64,000 nt of DNA, taken from contig JAIXQF010000004.1 of the NCBI GenBank assembly GCA_027484085.1, positions 960,162-1,024,161 of the forward strand, in the 5' to 3' direction. This document shows, one piece after another, positions 1-9,699 of the stretch; positions within the stretch are counted from its first letter, which is position 1; each line of letters begins with the position of its first letter. Source of the stretch: Actinomycetales bacterium. Lineage in GTDB: Bacteria > Actinomycetota > Actinomycetes > S36-B12 > UBA5976. The notes beneath the pieces were generated by a model. The model did not search any database, was not told where the DNA came from, and saw only the letters and a program-made list of their open reading frames with translations. The position numbers and the translations under genes were made by a program.

Positions 1-191
1 CCACCCTGCGCACGAATGTCAGCTGGAACGCGCTCAAGTGCCATAACTGCAATTGCACCTGCATCTTCAGCAATCTTGGCTTGCTCTACGTTAACAACGT
101 CCATGATGACGCCGCCTTTGAGCATGTCTGCCATGCCGCGCTTGACGCGAGTAGTTCCGGTTACGCCTGTGCCTGTTGCATCCGTTGCCAT
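1..191 (-). CDS. pdxS: PdxS, pyridoxal 5'-phosphate synthase lyase subunit (N-terminal part, runs off left edge)
   Basis: PdxS condenses ribose 5-phosphate, glyceraldehyde 3-phosphate and ammonia (delivered by the glutaminase PdxT) into PLP in the cytosol. Only the first 63 codons are in the window. They carry the family's opening, [20 protein letters not shown], with the Asp of the GGVIMDV strand that helps hold the sugar phosphate, followed by an [20 protein letters not shown] segment. The ATG is at 191-189. It is the last visible gene of the minus-strand block that starts with thrS, and pdxS next to PI-mannoside genes is a common actinobacterial arrangement. No stop codon or frameshift is seen in the visible part. 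Confidence 0.93.
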   Translation of the reverse strand, partial: MATDATGTGVTGTTRVKRGMADMLKGGVIMDVVNVEQAKIAEDAGAIAVMALERVPADIRAQG

Positions 192-249
192 GTTTATCCT
201 CGTTGTGGTTCTTAGGTTTCCCCAAGTCTAGCGAGCCACGGGGGTTTTG

Positions 250-792
250 CTAGTTGGATAGGGCACTTGGAATCTGGACATCTAAATCCACTGGCACAGG
301 CAGTTTGGCTCGGCCGGCCAGCCGGAACACCCGAACTAACAACTGGCTTCGAATTTCTAGGCAGTCTCGCACGGCATCTGAGTGAAATTGATGGCTCATT
401 TTGATTCGCTCTGATACCTGCAGTAACTCGTCGAGCAAGAGCGAAGCGTGTTGGTTGCTACGAATTTCTTCGACTTCTTCAGGGTCGCTTAGTGTCATAA
501 GTAAAACGTTTGCTAGCTCATCTTCGGCCTGAGTCCATTTCGAGAGGGCCGTTTCGGGTGAGACTAAAGATTCGTGTGCGGCCTGTCCCCAAAGAACAGC
601 TAGCGCTGGATCTATCCCTGGAACCCCTGCGAGCTCTGCAACGATTCCCCCACGTCGCAACAATTGACCATGTAGCGCAAGTTCCGTTACTTCAATTCGA
701 TGATGCAGACGATCTAACCGACCAGCTTGATATGACAGGAACCAAACTGCGAGCGCTACGGCAACAATTATGAATACAGATTGATTGTTCAT
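250..792 (-). CDS. Conserved membrane-anchored protein of unknown function between pimA and pdxS
   Basis: A 180-aa protein with one hydrophobic segment at about residues 6-22, then an otherwise soluble, helix-rich chain. The layout (one N-terminal anchor plus helical body) resembles LemA-type proteins, but no LemA signature is clear, so no function is assigned. Its ATG at 792 shares one base with the pimA stop (TGATG), so translation is very likely coupled. A protein of this size in this slot between pimA and pdxS is common in Actinobacteria (recollection, not searched). Confidence 0.75.
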   Translation of the reverse strand: MNNQSVFIIVAVALAVWFLSYQAGRLDRLHHRIEVTELALHGQLLRRGGIVAELAGVPGIDPALAVLWGQAAHESLVSPETALSKWTQAEDELANVLLMTLSDPEEVEEIRSNQHASLLLDELLQVSERIKMSHQFHSDAVRDCLEIRSQLLVRVFRLAGRAKLPVPVDLDVQIPSALSN

Positions 793-1979
793 CAGTCATT
801 CCTAGATTCAGGTGTGATGCGTCCTCTTCCGAGTCGCCCGATCATTTGCCCGGTTAAGTCTGGTTCTACTTTCACACCTGGGACTCGCACGGATTCGTAC
901 ACATCAACTATTCGCTTTGCAACTACAGACCAATCAAATTCGGCTGCTCGAAGTTTTCCTTGATGGCATAATTCTGCTCTCTTCGAAGCATCACCGAGTA
1001 AATCACAAATCACTTTCGCCAAGTCATCTGGATTCTCATTTTCAAAAGTGATTCCCGCTTTGCCATGATCCAGCACTCTCTCAAATGCTTCGAGGTCACT
1101 AGCTACTACCGGAGTTCCGGTAGCCATAGCTTCGAGTAACACAATTCCAAATGATTCGCCACCAGTATTTGGCGCAACATAAATTGTTCCAGACGCCAAA
1201 ACACTCGCCTTATCCTGCGGCGCAATCATTCCTAAGACGGTTACGCCCACTCGATCACTTGGCGAAAGATTCCTTAAGACTTTCTCTGGCTCGCCTGGGC
1301 CAGCAATCAAAAGTCGCAGACCTGGATAACTTCGTCGAATCTCTGGATAGGCATCAACCAAAACAGATAGCCCTTTACGAGGTTCATCGCCTCTCCCCAA
1401 GAAAACCAGTGAGAGATTTGCTCCCGGCCAACCAAACATTGGTTTGGAGTTGTCAAACGATGCAAGGTCGACACCATTAGGAATTACCACTGCGTCGCCA
1501 CCAACATGCTTGATCAAAGTTGCCCGAGCCGCTTCACTGACAGCAATTCGGGCGGAAACTTTCTCCATCGCGGTTTGCGCGAGTTTTGAAAGCGTCAACA
1601 TCATTCGCGACTTCTCCATGGAGGAATGCCAGGTTGCAACTATTGGGCCTTTTGCAGCCCAACAAGCTAAAACCGAAAGGCTTGGTGCAAGTGGTTCATG
1701 GACATGAAGCACATCGAACTCGCCTTCCTCAATCCACTTGGAAACCTTTCGCGCAGCAATCGGGCCAAAACTTAATCGGGCCACCGATCCGTTGTATTTG
1801 ACTGCTCTGGGCTTTCCGGTGGACACCACATAATCCGGTAGCAATTCATCAAATTCCGCAGGCGCTAAAACGCTTACGAAGTGGCCCATCTGAATTAAGG
1901 CTTCAGCTAAATCGGCGACATGCGCACTAACGCCACCTGGAACATCCCATGAGTACGGGCAAACGATTCCTATCCTCAT
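792..1979 (-). CDS. pimA: PimA-like GDP-mannose-dependent alpha-mannosyltransferase
   Basis: A GT4-family GT-B glycosyltransferase, 395 aa, that would put the first mannose on phosphatidyl-myo-inositol on the cytoplasmic face of the membrane. The N-terminal Rossmann domain opens with CPYSWDVPGGVSAHV, whose glycine-rich loop contacts the acceptor. The C-terminal domain has GRGDEPRKGLSVLVDA (nucleotide-sugar loop) and the EX7E motif in GESFGIVLLEAMATG. It overlaps the acyltransferase gene by four bases upstream and the 180-aa gene by one base downstream, which places it in the thrS-pgsA-acyltransferase-pimA block. The neighbours support PimA over other GT4 enzymes. Confidence 0.9.
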   Translation of the reverse strand: MRIGIVCPYSWDVPGGVSAHVADLAEALIQMGHFVSVLAPAEFDELLPDYVVSTGKPRAVKYNGSVARLSFGPIAARKVSKWIEEGEFDVLHVHEPLAPSLSVLACWAAKGPIVATWHSSMEKSRMMLTLSKLAQTAMEKVSARIAVSEAARATLIKHVGGDAVVIPNGVDLASFDNSKPMFGWPGANLSLVFLGRGDEPRKGLSVLVDAYPEIRRSYPGLRLLIAGPGEPEKVLRNLSPSDRVGVTVLGMIAPQDKASVLASGTIYVAPNTGGESFGIVLLEAMATGTPVVASDLEAFERVLDHGKAGITFENENPDDLAKVICDLLGDASKRAELCHQGKLRAAEFDWSVVAKRIVDVYESVRVPGVKVEPDLTGQMIGRLGRGRITPESRND

Positions 1980-2896
1980 AGCCGCTTACTTCTTACTGGT
2001 TCACCTGTGAATAGATCCGGCCAAATTGGTTGTAATTGATGCCAGTTCTCAACATGCTCTCGAATGTGCACTTCGAAATTTGCTGCCACTTGCTGGGTGA
2101 TTTCTTGAGCGCGCCGAAGCCGGTCACGCCCTTGAACCGGACTTCGATCAAAAACGACTTCAGGATCAAAGGTAATGACGAGCTGCTCGCCGTCATACCA
2201 AGTAGCACAGGTAAACAGCGGTCTTCCAGTATCAAGAGCTAGCAAAGCTGCACCAATTGGAAGTGGTGCGCGATGACCAAAGAAGCTAACGCCCATTCCA
2301 CTTTTTGCGACATCTCGATCCCCTAGTAAGGCAACTAAGCGACCTTGATTCAAATGATCTCGCAAGAATTCATAAGTTCCGCCCTCGCCCTTAAGTGGCA
2401 TGAGCGTTATACCTCTATCGGTTCTTGCTTTTAAGAACTTCTGGAAGACGCCTTCCGGTCGCAGCCGTTCTGCGACTGTGACAAGTGACCCAAAGTATCG
2501 TGCAGCCCAGGCACCCGCCCAATCCCAATTTGCCAAATGAGGCAAAGTCAAGACTGCCCCTCCTGAGTTCAACGCCTCTAGAACTTCTTCGGCATTTTCG
2601 GATCGCACTTTCCCTAGCAACTGCTCATCGTTCCATCTAGGAAGCATGAAAGTTTCACAGTAATAGCGCATATAGCTTTTCATCGCCTGCAAACTTAGCT
2701 CGCGAACTCGATCGTCATTCAATTCACAATCTAGAACCCGCGCGATATTCAATTCAAGTTGCTGAACTGAGGAGCCTCTTCTACGCCAAACCATCTCAGC
2801 GGCTTTATCGAATAAATAAAACGCAGCTTTAGTTGGCATTATCCAAAGTGCATTCCAACCAAGCCAGAAGCCGAGGTCGACTAACTTTGACTTCAA
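1976..2896 (-). CDS. Phosphatidylinositol mannoside acyltransferase (LpxL/HtrB superfamily)
   Basis: A 306-aa acyltransferase of the lysophospholipid/HtrB type. In Actinobacteria the homologue between pgsA and pimA (PatA in mycobacteria) acylates the mannose of PIM. The catalytic HX4D motif is present as HLANWD near residue 120, after an N-terminal hydrophobic/amphipathic stretch that would sit on the membrane. The VALLGDRD segment downstream is typical of the family. The ATG at 2896 overlaps the pgsA stop by four bases, and its own stop overlaps pimA by four bases. Length is normal. Confidence 0.88.
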   Translation of the reverse strand: MKSKLVDLGFWLGWNALWIMPTKAAFYLFDKAAEMVWRRRGSSVQQLELNIARVLDCELNDDRVRELSLQAMKSYMRYYCETFMLPRWNDEQLLGKVRSENAEEVLEALNSGGAVLTLPHLANWDWAGAWAARYFGSLVTVAERLRPEGVFQKFLKARTDRGITLMPLKGEGGTYEFLRDHLNQGRLVALLGDRDVAKSGMGVSFFGHRAPLPIGAALLALDTGRPLFTCATWYDGEQLVITFDPEVVFDRSPVQGRDRLRRAQEITQQVAANFEVHIREHVENWHQLQPIWPDLFTGEPVRSKRL

Positions 2897-3528
2897 GACT
2901 TCAACACCAACTGATTACGGACAAAAAGCAATCTCTGGAAAACCGTGATGGTTGTGACGACTGCAAGCAGAATTAGCGCATAAAGCATTACATCGACATA
3001 GAAACCAGTGATTAGAAGCGACACCCATAGAATAATGTTTCGCTCTGCGCGTTCAGCGATACCGACTTTACATTCAGCATCTAATGACTCAGCCTTAGCT
3101 CGAATGTACGAAGTCATCAAGCTCATGACCAATGAAACAATCGCTGCGCCAACCATTAATTGTTTGTGATCTGTACCTGAATTGACATAGAAGAATATCA
3201 ACGCACACAACACGGCTGAATCTGAGATTCGATCTAACGTGGAATCTAAAAAGGCGCCCCATGAGCCGGCCGTTCCCAGCATTCGGGCCATGGTTCCATC
3301 CAGAAGGTCGACCAAACTAAATGCGCCATAAAGAATCGCTCCAACAAGGAAATTTCCTTGAGCCAAGAACACAGCCGAAATAACAACAGTTGCTATGCAG
3401 CCAAACCAAGTAATGCCATCCGGTGTGATCTTAAGTCGCAATAGGAACCTGGCGATTGGGTCGATGAATCGCGCTACTAAACGACGCGCATTCGCGTTAT
3501 CAAGCACGTTCAATACCTCTACAGACAT
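2893..3528 (-). CDS. pgsA: CDP-alcohol phosphatidyltransferase, probable phosphatidylinositol phosphate synthase (PgsA type)
   Basis: An integral membrane enzyme of 211 aa that transfers a phosphatidyl group from CDP-diacylglycerol to an alcohol. The whole catalytic signature is visible: D77-G78-xx-A81-R82-x8-G91-xxx-D95-xxx-D99, with D74 just before it. About six membrane helices surround it. In Actinobacteria the copy next to the PIM acyltransferase and pimA makes phosphatidylinositol phosphate from inositol 3-phosphate, so it feeds the next two genes. The inositol monophosphatase at 24 kb would fit the same pathway. It starts at 3528, back to back with the EF-G-like gene. Confidence 0.9.
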   Translation of the reverse strand: MSVEVLNVLDNANARRLVARFIDPIARFLLRLKITPDGITWFGCIATVVISAVFLAQGNFLVGAILYGAFSLVDLLDGTMARMLGTAGSWGAFLDSTLDRISDSAVLCALIFFYVNSGTDHKQLMVGAAIVSLVMSLMTSYIRAKAESLDAECKVGIAERAERNIILWVSLLITGFYVDVMLYALILLAVVTTITVFQRLLFVRNQLVLKS

Positions 3529-3558
3529 TTGACCGCTACGATTCGTAGGGATATGACG

Positions 3559-4563
3559 ATGTTACATAGTGACGGCCAACGCACCGGGTACCCGCACGTT
3601 CTAATCTATGTGATTACGTCAGAAACCTCGGATCTTGCTCAAGTTTTCGCAGACATTGGGGCTGACTCTTGGGTCGAAGAATCTCATGTAGCCACCTTTA
3701 AAAAGTTTCCCAATTTAGTTGCGATCGTGCATCGGCCATCACAGACTGACACAAGAATCCTTGAGTCTTGTGACGCACTTGTCGTTTCATTGGATGGTGC
3801 GGCTGGTGTTGATCCGAGAATCATTGAGATGTGGTCGAATGCACGCGACATAACGCTGCCGCGTCACATCCTTGCCTTCAATGTTGTTCATGGACGAGCG
3901 GATTTTGATGAACTTTGTGCAATCGCGAGTCGAGTCTTGGAGCCTGATTTGCTAGTGCGCTACTTGCCGATTGATTCTGATGATGAGCTTTCATTGACAG
4001 GTGTGTATGACATTCTCACTAGCGAAATTCATGCGCTGATTGATTCCCAGTGGATTACAAAGGCTGCTGACCCTGAACACATAGCAATCACAAGTTCAGC
4101 CCGCGAAGACTTATTCGACCAATTAGCGTTTCTAGGTTTGGACGACTCAACCCTGGAGAATCACCAAGCAGGTTTACCAATTAGCGTTACGAAGTTGGAG
4201 GGCGCCTGGTCGCATCCCGATGTGGTGTCAATCACGCCAATCGACGATGGCATCGGCGTAGACATACTTTCGAATTGGCTTGGCACCCTTAAACCAATTT
4301 GGATTCCTGTGCTTTCAGTTGATGACTTAGCTTGCGAAGTGAATGAGACCACAAGCCGAGTGGGCATCGCGATAACCGAACAGGTTGCTCGAATGTGGGG
4401 TCCCGACGTCGAAGCTCAGCTATTTGAAACCGTTTCTGCAGGTAAGCAGGGAATAGAACTAGTGGCTTCTACTCCAGTTGCAATCCTTGCCATTGGTTTA
4501 ACGCCAGGAAGCACCATTTCTGATGAGAATTTCGAAGCGGTTCTAGTCGCTCCAACTTTCTGA
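3559..4563 (+). CDS. Degenerate EF-G-like protein without GTPase motifs
   Basis: The open frame begins with TTG at 3529, but TAGGG at 3546-3550 sits eight bases before the ATG at 3559, so that start is preferred (334 aa). The fold of an EF-G/TetM G domain can be traced by its order of strands: VLIYVITSET stands where the P-loop should be, FPNLVAIVHRPSQTD where the DTPGH (G3) strand should be, and ALVVSLDGAAGVDPRI matches the AVVVVDAVAGVEPQT strand. The NKxD motif is replaced by FNVVHG. P-loop, DxxG and NKxD are therefore all lost, and the protein is about half EF-G length, so GTP hydrolysis looks impossible. It faces away from pgsA and its last 21 bases overlap the HIT gene. Function unknown; a regulatory or scaffold role is only a guess. 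Confidence 0.6.
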   Translation: MLHSDGQRTGYPHVLIYVITSETSDLAQVFADIGADSWVEESHVATFKKFPNLVAIVHRPSQTDTRILESCDALVVSLDGAAGVDPRIIEMWSNARDITLPRHILAFNVVHGRADFDELCAIASRVLEPDLLVRYLPIDSDDELSLTGVYDILTSEIHALIDSQWITKAADPEHIAITSSAREDLFDQLAFLGLDDSTLENHQAGLPISVTKLEGAWSHPDVVSITPIDDGIGVDILSNWLGTLKPIWIPVLSVDDLACEVNETTSRVGIAITEQVARMWGPDVEAQLFETVSAGKQGIELVASTPVAILAIGLTPGSTISDENFEAVLVAPTF

Positions 4564-5061
4564 CAGCAATATCCGAGTTTGTTCTATCAACTCTGGCAAG
4601 ACTTTAGTGCCACCTACTATCGGCATGAAGTTAACATCACCAGCCCAGCGCGGAACAATGTGTTGATGAATGTGGTCAGGTACACCTGCGCCAGCAACAT
4701 TTCCTTGATTGATTCCAATGTTGAATCCGGCAGCATTCGAGACAGAGCGTAAAGTTCTCATCGCCTGCGAGGTAAGTTCGCTGACTTGAGCCTGTTCTTC
4801 AGAACTGAGTTCGTCGTACATTGAAACGTGGCGGGTTGTGCAAACCAGCAAGTGTCCGCTGTTGTACGGATACTTATTCATAACCACGAACGCGGCGCTT
4901 CGTCTTACGACAACTAGCCCATCAACGTCTGAAGCTTTTTGCGCCTTGCAAAACGGGCAAGTTGCTCCATCAAACTTGCCGGCCTCATCCACTAAATATT
5001 CTTTGCGATGTGGCGCCCAAAGTCGGTCCCAGGCATTGGGGCCACGTGGATCAGTTGACAC
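4543..5061 (-). CDS. HIT-family hydrolase/phosphorylase (Ap4A phosphorylase type)
   Basis: A histidine-triad nucleotide-binding protein. Counting from the longest possible start (TTG at 5094), the triad HIHQHIV puts histidines at residues 141, 143 and 145, followed by PRW. A CPFC pair near residue 46 suggests a zinc site as in mycobacterial Ap4A phosphorylases. Members cleave dinucleoside polyphosphates such as Ap4A, a by-product of aminoacyl-tRNA synthetases, which fits its place directly after thrS. The TTG at 5094 would overlap thrS by 26 bases. The GTG at 5061, eight bases beyond the thrS stop, is chosen here because it avoids that overlap, but neither start has a clear ribosome site. Confidence 0.85.
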   Translation of the reverse strand: MSTDPRGPNAWDRLWAPHRKEYLVDEAGKFDGATCPFCKAQKASDVDGLVVVRRSAAFVVMNKYPYNSGHLLVCTTRHVSMYDELSSEEQAQVSELTSQAMRTLRSVSNAAGFNIGINQGNVAGAGVPDHIHQHIVPRWAGDVNFMPIVGGTKVLPELIEQTRILLSESWSD

Positions 5062-5068
5062 GAATAAC

Positions 5069-7075
5069 TCAGATTTGGACGCGAGCGGAAACAATCTCGA
5101 CTATCTTCTTGATTGCATCGGCTACGGGAACGGCATTTTCTTGGCTGCCATCTCGGTATCTAAAAGAAACCGCACCTGCTGAAATGTCTTCGTCTCCTGC
5201 TATCAGCATGAATGGCACTTTTTGAGTCTGAGCAGTCCGAATCTTCTTCTGCATTCGCTCGTCCGATCCATCAACCTCAACGCGGATTCCTTGCGCGCGA
5301 AGTTGTGCTGCAACATCCTCGAGATAATCGACGTGAGCGCCTGCAATAGGAATTCCCACAACTTGAACGGGCGCTAGCCACGGCGGGAACGCTCCGGCGT
5401 AATGCTCAAGCAATACACCGAAGAAGCGTTCGATCGAGCCAAACAATGCTCGGTGAATCATAATTGGACGACTACGGGTGCCATCGGAGGCCTGATACTC
5501 CAGCTCAAAGCGTTGCGGAAGTTGGAAGTCAACCTGAATTGTCGACATCTGCCAGGTTCGGCCAATTGCATCGCGCGCTTGAACCGAGATTTTTGGACCG
5601 TAGAACGCAGCACCACCTGGATCAGGCACTAACTCCAGACCAGACTTTTGCGCTGCCTCAGCCAAAGCTGCAGTTGCTTGCTCCCACTCAGCTTCAGTGC
5701 CGATTGACTTCTCCGGATTTCGCGTTGATAGCTCTAGGTAGAAATCATCCAAACCATAATCGCGAAGCAAATCTAAAACGAAACCTAGAAGGTTCTGCAG
5801 CTCGCCGCCCATTTGCTCCGGCGTGCAATAAATGTGAGCGTCATCTTGCGTCATACCTCGAACACGAGTTAGACCATGGATCACGCCTGAACGCTCGTAT
5901 CGATACACCGAACCGAACTCAAACAATCGCAACGGTAATTCTCGGTAAGAACGCCCACGAGACTTAAAGATCAAGTTATGGAATGGGCAGTTCATTGGCT
6001 TGAGGTAGTAGTCCTGGCCCTGTCGCTTTACCGTTCCGTCTTCGTGCAGCTCCTCATCAAGGTGCATCGCAGGGAACATGCCTTCGCGATACCAGTCCAG
6101 GTGACCTGACTGCTCAAACAGCGCACCCTTTGTGATGTGCGGCGTGTAAACGAACTGGTAGCCAGCACTTTCGTGGCGCACGCGTGAGTAATCTTCCATC
6201 TGGCGACGAATGATTCCGCCCTTTGGATGGAATACAGCTAAACCAGATCCAATTTCATCCGGGAAAGAAAACAGATCGAGGTCGACACCAAGACGCCGGT
6301 GATCTCGCTTTTCGGCCTCTTCCAGCATGTTCAAGTACTGCTTCAAACCATCTTTAGTCGGCCATGCGGTGCCGTAAACCCGCTGCATCGATTCATTCTT
6401 TTGATCGCCAAGCCAATAAGCGGCCGAAGTACGCATCAACTTGATAGCTCGAGCGTCTATGTAGCGAGTATCGGGAACATGTGGGCCGCGACAAAGATCG
6501 CACCAACGCAATTCACCGCTACGCAAATCGATGTTGTCGTAGATAGTTAGCTCGCCGCCGCCAACTTCCATAACGTCCTCGGACATCACAGTTGCATCTT
6601 CGTCGGCACCTAAAAGACGAATCTTGAATGGCTCATTACTTAATTCGGTTCGAGCGGATTCACGATTTGTAACGCGTCGTGAAAACTTCTGGCCTGAGTT
6701 GATAATCTCAACGCATTTCTTTTCGATTGTTACTAGATCGTCGGGTGTAAAAGTACGTGTCGTTCCAAAGTCATAGAAGAAACCGTCTTTGATTGGTGGG
6801 CCAATTCCAAGTTTTACGTCATCAAACACAGCCTGGGTGGCCTGAGCCACAATGTGGGCCACACTGTGGCGCAAAACTGATAGACCCTCGGGATCAGTGA
6901 TCAAAATTGGTTCGACGATATCGCCATCGTCAAGAACGTGAGAAAGGTCAACTACTTCCCCGTTAACTCTGGCAACTACAACTTGGCGCGCTTTATCGCC
7001 AACAACGTCATATGCGCAGGCTCCTGCCTCAATCTCAGTTGAGACTCGATCGGCTCCGACTAAAACGTGGGTCAC
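5069..7075 (-). CDS. thrS: Threonyl-tRNA synthetase
   Basis: A class II synthetase of 668 aa that charges tRNA-Thr in the cytosol. Domains in order: N-terminal TGS-like region, editing domain with HSVAH (the HxxxH zinc/editing motif) and CRGPHVP, catalytic core with the zinc cysteine in MNCPFHN and motif 2 in YRYERSG, motif 3 near [12 protein letters not shown], then the anticodon-binding domain from about residue 560. The start is GTG at 7075 with AGGAAA six to seven bases upstream. It heads the block leading to HIT and the PIM genes. Length is normal and no key motif is missing. Confidence 0.97.
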   Translation of the reverse strand: MTHVLVGADRVSTEIEAGACAYDVVGDKARQVVVARVNGEVVDLSHVLDDGDIVEPILITDPEGLSVLRHSVAHIVAQATQAVFDDVKLGIGPPIKDGFFYDFGTTRTFTPDDLVTIEKKCVEIINSGQKFSRRVTNRESARTELSNEPFKIRLLGADEDATVMSEDVMEVGGGELTIYDNIDLRSGELRWCDLCRGPHVPDTRYIDARAIKLMRTSAAYWLGDQKNESMQRVYGTAWPTKDGLKQYLNMLEEAEKRDHRRLGVDLDLFSFPDEIGSGLAVFHPKGGIIRRQMEDYSRVRHESAGYQFVYTPHITKGALFEQSGHLDWYREGMFPAMHLDEELHEDGTVKRQGQDYYLKPMNCPFHNLIFKSRGRSYRELPLRLFEFGSVYRYERSGVIHGLTRVRGMTQDDAHIYCTPEQMGGELQNLLGFVLDLLRDYGLDDFYLELSTRNPEKSIGTEAEWEQATAALAEAAQKSGLELVPDPGGAAFYGPKISVQARDAIGRTWQMSTIQVDFQLPQRFELEYQASDGTRSRPIMIHRALFGSIERFFGVLLEHYAGAFPPWLAPVQVVGIPIAGAHVDYLEDVAAQLRAQGIRVEVDGSDERMQKKIRTAQTQKVPFMLIAGDEDISAGAVSFRYRDGSQENAVPVADAIKKIVEIVSARVQI

Positions 7076-7168
7076 GGAAGTTTCCTTTTCAAACGTTAAT
7101 AACCAGAGTCTACGCGAGCGAAAGCTAAAGAAGAGATACCTGGCTCCTCATTAGCGCTAGACATTCAA

Positions 7169-7627
7169 CTAGATCTCGAAGTTGAACAGGTTTTCAATCG
7201 GAACCAAGATTGGTTCAAAACCTCGCATAGTGGCTCCCCACTTGGCCCAGTAAGCATAAGCAATGGCGACCAGCACAAATGTGACAACCAATATCACTTT
7301 GCTTCGCTTGGCACGAAACTCGTGACTAACAATCACACGGGCAATTTGCGATGAAAACTGTCGAACTGGATTAAGGATGCGTTGTGCCCAAGCGTATTCC
7401 GTTGCCAAAATAATTAGTCCGAAAAAGATAACTGCCCAGCCCGGACCTGGGAACAGCAGGAAGAACAAACCCAGGCCAACGATGGTGAGTCCGAAAATCA
7501 GGATTACGCCACGCCAAGTTGTGTCCAAAGCACGATTTGAGCGAATGGAATTTCGCCGCTGCATGTACCTGCTGTACATCCGATCACTAAATGAAGCGTA
7601 AACCTTCACGTCTTCGTCTGTGTTCAT
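7169..7627 (-). CDS. PGPGW-motif membrane protein (TIGR02611-like)
   Basis: A 152-aa protein with two or three hydrophobic helices. The second contains FLLFPGPGWAVIFFGL, the PGPGW motif that names the family, and a further helix begins at about residue 113 (VILVVTFVLVAIAYAYWA). The N-terminus is basic and soluble. The molecular role of the family is unknown. Its ATG at 7627 overlaps the stop of the aminotransferase gene by four bases, so it is cotranslated with the pabB-pabC pair. The 93 bp between it and thrS show no terminator. Confidence 0.8.
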   Translation of the reverse strand: MNTDEDVKVYASFSDRMYSRYMQRRNSIRSNRALDTTWRGVILIFGLTIVGLGLFFLLFPGPGWAVIFFGLIILATEYAWAQRILNPVRQFSSQIARVIVSHEFRAKRSKVILVVTFVLVAIAYAYWAKWGATMRGFEPILVPIENLFNFEI

Positions 7628-8496
7628 GGGTTTAAATTCTCAGCTCTCTGGGTTAAAAACATTTTACCCAGTTGTTGCGTAAGTAATCCGATTTCTAGTT
7701 TTCGCCGATCGACAACCGTGTCACTGGAATCAAGTCTTGCCAGTTCTGTTACTGGGTGCACATCCCTGGTTGAGGAAGTTATAAATATTTCTTGGGCACT
7801 CCATAATTCCTGTGGGTCTACATCTCGCTCAACAACGTCAAAGCCAGATTCACGGGCTAACTCGATGACTAAATCTCTGGTAACGCCCCTTAACAATCCA
7901 CTGGCTTCCGATGGTGTGACAATCTGGTCATCTTTGACAAAGAAAATGTTCGATCCGGTGCCTTCGCATAATCGCCCTGAGGTATCGCAAAAAACAGCCT
8001 CGGAAAATTCATGACGCTTTGCTGCAGCCAAAGCATAAACATTCTCGGCATACGAAGTCGTCTTCAATCCGGCCAGTGGCGAATTCTCATTTCGGCTCCA
8101 AGGAACCAAAAGCACTGCCGTGCTTGCTGGCCAGGCAGACTGTTCGGCCAGTGAAATCACCATCGTGGGTTCGCTCGAAACTCGATCTGAACCTAATGGT
8201 CCGGATCCACTAGTCAGCGTTACTCGCACTCTTCCAAAATCAATCTTTTGATTGCCTGAAAGGACTTGAGTAACGCCCTTGGATATCAGCTCAATGTCTG
8301 GTGCTGGCAGACCCAAACCAGTTGCAGACTTAGTTAAGCGCGCAAGGTGTCTGTCAAGGGCAAAGACTTTTCCATCACTCACCAATAAGGTTTCGAAGAC
8401 ACCATCGGCAACCGTAAAGCCGTGATCTAACACGCTAACTTTTGCATCAGCGATCGGCACTAAATCGCCATTTATCCAGTAATGCGAAACCGACAT
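7624..8496 (-). CDS. pabC: Class IV aminotransferase fold enzyme, probable aminodeoxychorismate lyase (PabC)
   Basis: A PLP-dependent fold-type IV enzyme of 290 aa. The Schiff-base lysine is K145 in LAGLKTTSYAEN, and the PLP phosphate site is the C-EGTGSNIFFV segment at 177-187. PabC removes pyruvate from 4-amino-4-deoxychorismate to give p-aminobenzoate for folate. Branched-chain or D-amino-acid aminotransferases share the fold, but the pabB homologue ending 14 bp upstream on the same strand makes PabC the best call. It overlaps the PGPGW gene by four bases. Confidence 0.85.
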   Translation of the reverse strand: MSVSHYWINGDLVPIADAKVSVLDHGFTVADGVFETLLVSDGKVFALDRHLARLTKSATGLGLPAPDIELISKGVTQVLSGNQKIDFGRVRVTLTSGSGPLGSDRVSSEPTMVISLAEQSAWPASTAVLLVPWSRNENSPLAGLKTTSYAENVYALAAAKRHEFSEAVFCDTSGRLCEGTGSNIFFVKDDQIVTPSEASGLLRGVTRDLVIELARESGFDVVERDVDPQELWSAQEIFITSSTRDVHPVTELARLDSSDTVVDRRKLEIGLLTQQLGKMFLTQRAENLNP

Positions 8497-8510
8497 ATTC
8501 CTAAGCCTAC

Positions 8511-9614
8511 CTACGAGTTACTGGTAAAACTTGCTTCGGATGACGGGCTTGATTGTTCCTCAAGAGTCATGGCTGCAATAGACAACAAGCGCTGCGCCTT
8601 TAACTCAGTTTCGTGCCACTCTCCGGTCGGATCACTTGCCCAAGTGATTCCTGCGCCGGTCCCAAAGTGCAACGACTTAGCGCCCGAGTTGTAGCCTTGC
8701 CAAAAAGTTCGAATTCCAACTGCAAGCTCCGCTGTTTTTGCGTCGGCATCTACCCAACCAAATCCGCCGCAGTAAATTCCTCGAGTACTATTTTCGAGTC
8801 GGTGAATTACTTCGAGTGCGCTGCTCTTAGGCGCGCCACTTACCGAACCAGGAGGAGACATGGCTGCCAGGATCTGGCTCCAACCAGTGTCTTTCGGCAA
8901 AGTCCCTTCAACGTCGGAAACTAAGTGAACTAAACCAGGATGTTGTTCCAACCTCAATAGGTCCACAACTTTGACGGATCCCGATTCACAAACTTGACCA
9001 AGATCATTTCGAACTAAGTCAACAATCATGATATTTTCTGTCTGATCTTTTTCAAGCAGTTCATCTGCGATGCGCGCAGTTCCCTTAATCGGACTTGTTC
9101 TCAAGGTGTGCTGGTTTCGAGAAAGAAAAAGTTCTGGCGAGGCACTGACAATCCGAACGTCTGCTTCCAAGCCAGATACCGATGCTGGGACTTGAAGAGC
9201 ACTCAGAAACGGTGCGGGGTTGTGTTTCGCTAGCAGATTCCACAGCGCGACAACATTTACGTCCTGAGTTATCGGTGCGCTCAGCACTCGGCACAGATTT
9301 GCTTGATAAACCCAACCTCTTGCGATGTCCTGCCTTATGCCCTCAACGGCATCAACATAAGCAGCTTGGGATAGCGAAGAACTCCAGTCGGAATGTGGGA
9401 TTGCTACGTGAGTTAGATCGTGACCAAGTTCTACCAAGATCTCTAAATCGATCGGTTGCAAACCCTCGAATCTAAAAGCCTGAAATTCGCCCTCAAATGT
9501 ATGGGTCACAGCCCACCAACCTTCACCGTCTAAACGGCTTACATCGGTTGTGGCTTCTATGAAATTAGTAGCCATAAAGTTGCCAAATATTGCAACTGCC
9601 AGGGCCGGTTTCAT
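8511..9614 (-). CDS. pabB: Aminodeoxychorismate synthase component I (PabB-like chorismate-binding enzyme)
   Basis: A 367-aa chorismate-binding enzyme that would convert chorismate to 4-amino-4-deoxychorismate with ammonia from a PabA glutaminase. Visible signatures of the anthranilate synthase I/PabB fold: PIKGTARI (catalytic lysine of the PIKGT type found in PabB), DLVRNDLGQVC, GSVSGAPKSSALEVI, RGIYCGGFGWVD and GTGAGITWASDP. It is shorter than the typical 450 aa because the N-terminal subdomain is reduced, a form seen in many Actinobacteria. No pabA lies nearby. pabC follows directly. Confidence 0.88.
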   Translation of the reverse strand: MKPALAVAIFGNFMATNFIEATTDVSRLDGEGWWAVTHTFEGEFQAFRFEGLQPIDLEILVELGHDLTHVAIPHSDWSSSLSQAAYVDAVEGIRQDIARGWVYQANLCRVLSAPITQDVNVVALWNLLAKHNPAPFLSALQVPASVSGLEADVRIVSASPELFLSRNQHTLRTSPIKGTARIADELLEKDQTENIMIVDLVRNDLGQVCESGSVKVVDLLRLEQHPGLVHLVSDVEGTLPKDTGWSQILAAMSPPGSVSGAPKSSALEVIHRLENSTRGIYCGGFGWVDADAKTAELAVGIRTFWQGYNSGAKSLHFGTGAGITWASDPTGEWHETELKAQRLLSIAAMTLEEQSSPSSEASFTSNS

Positions 9615-9699
9615 AACTACACCCTACGAACCTACTTGGGCTGACTTTGAACCCATCCCATAATTGGGCTAAGGTAACGAGGTCAGGCCTAGCCTGTAC

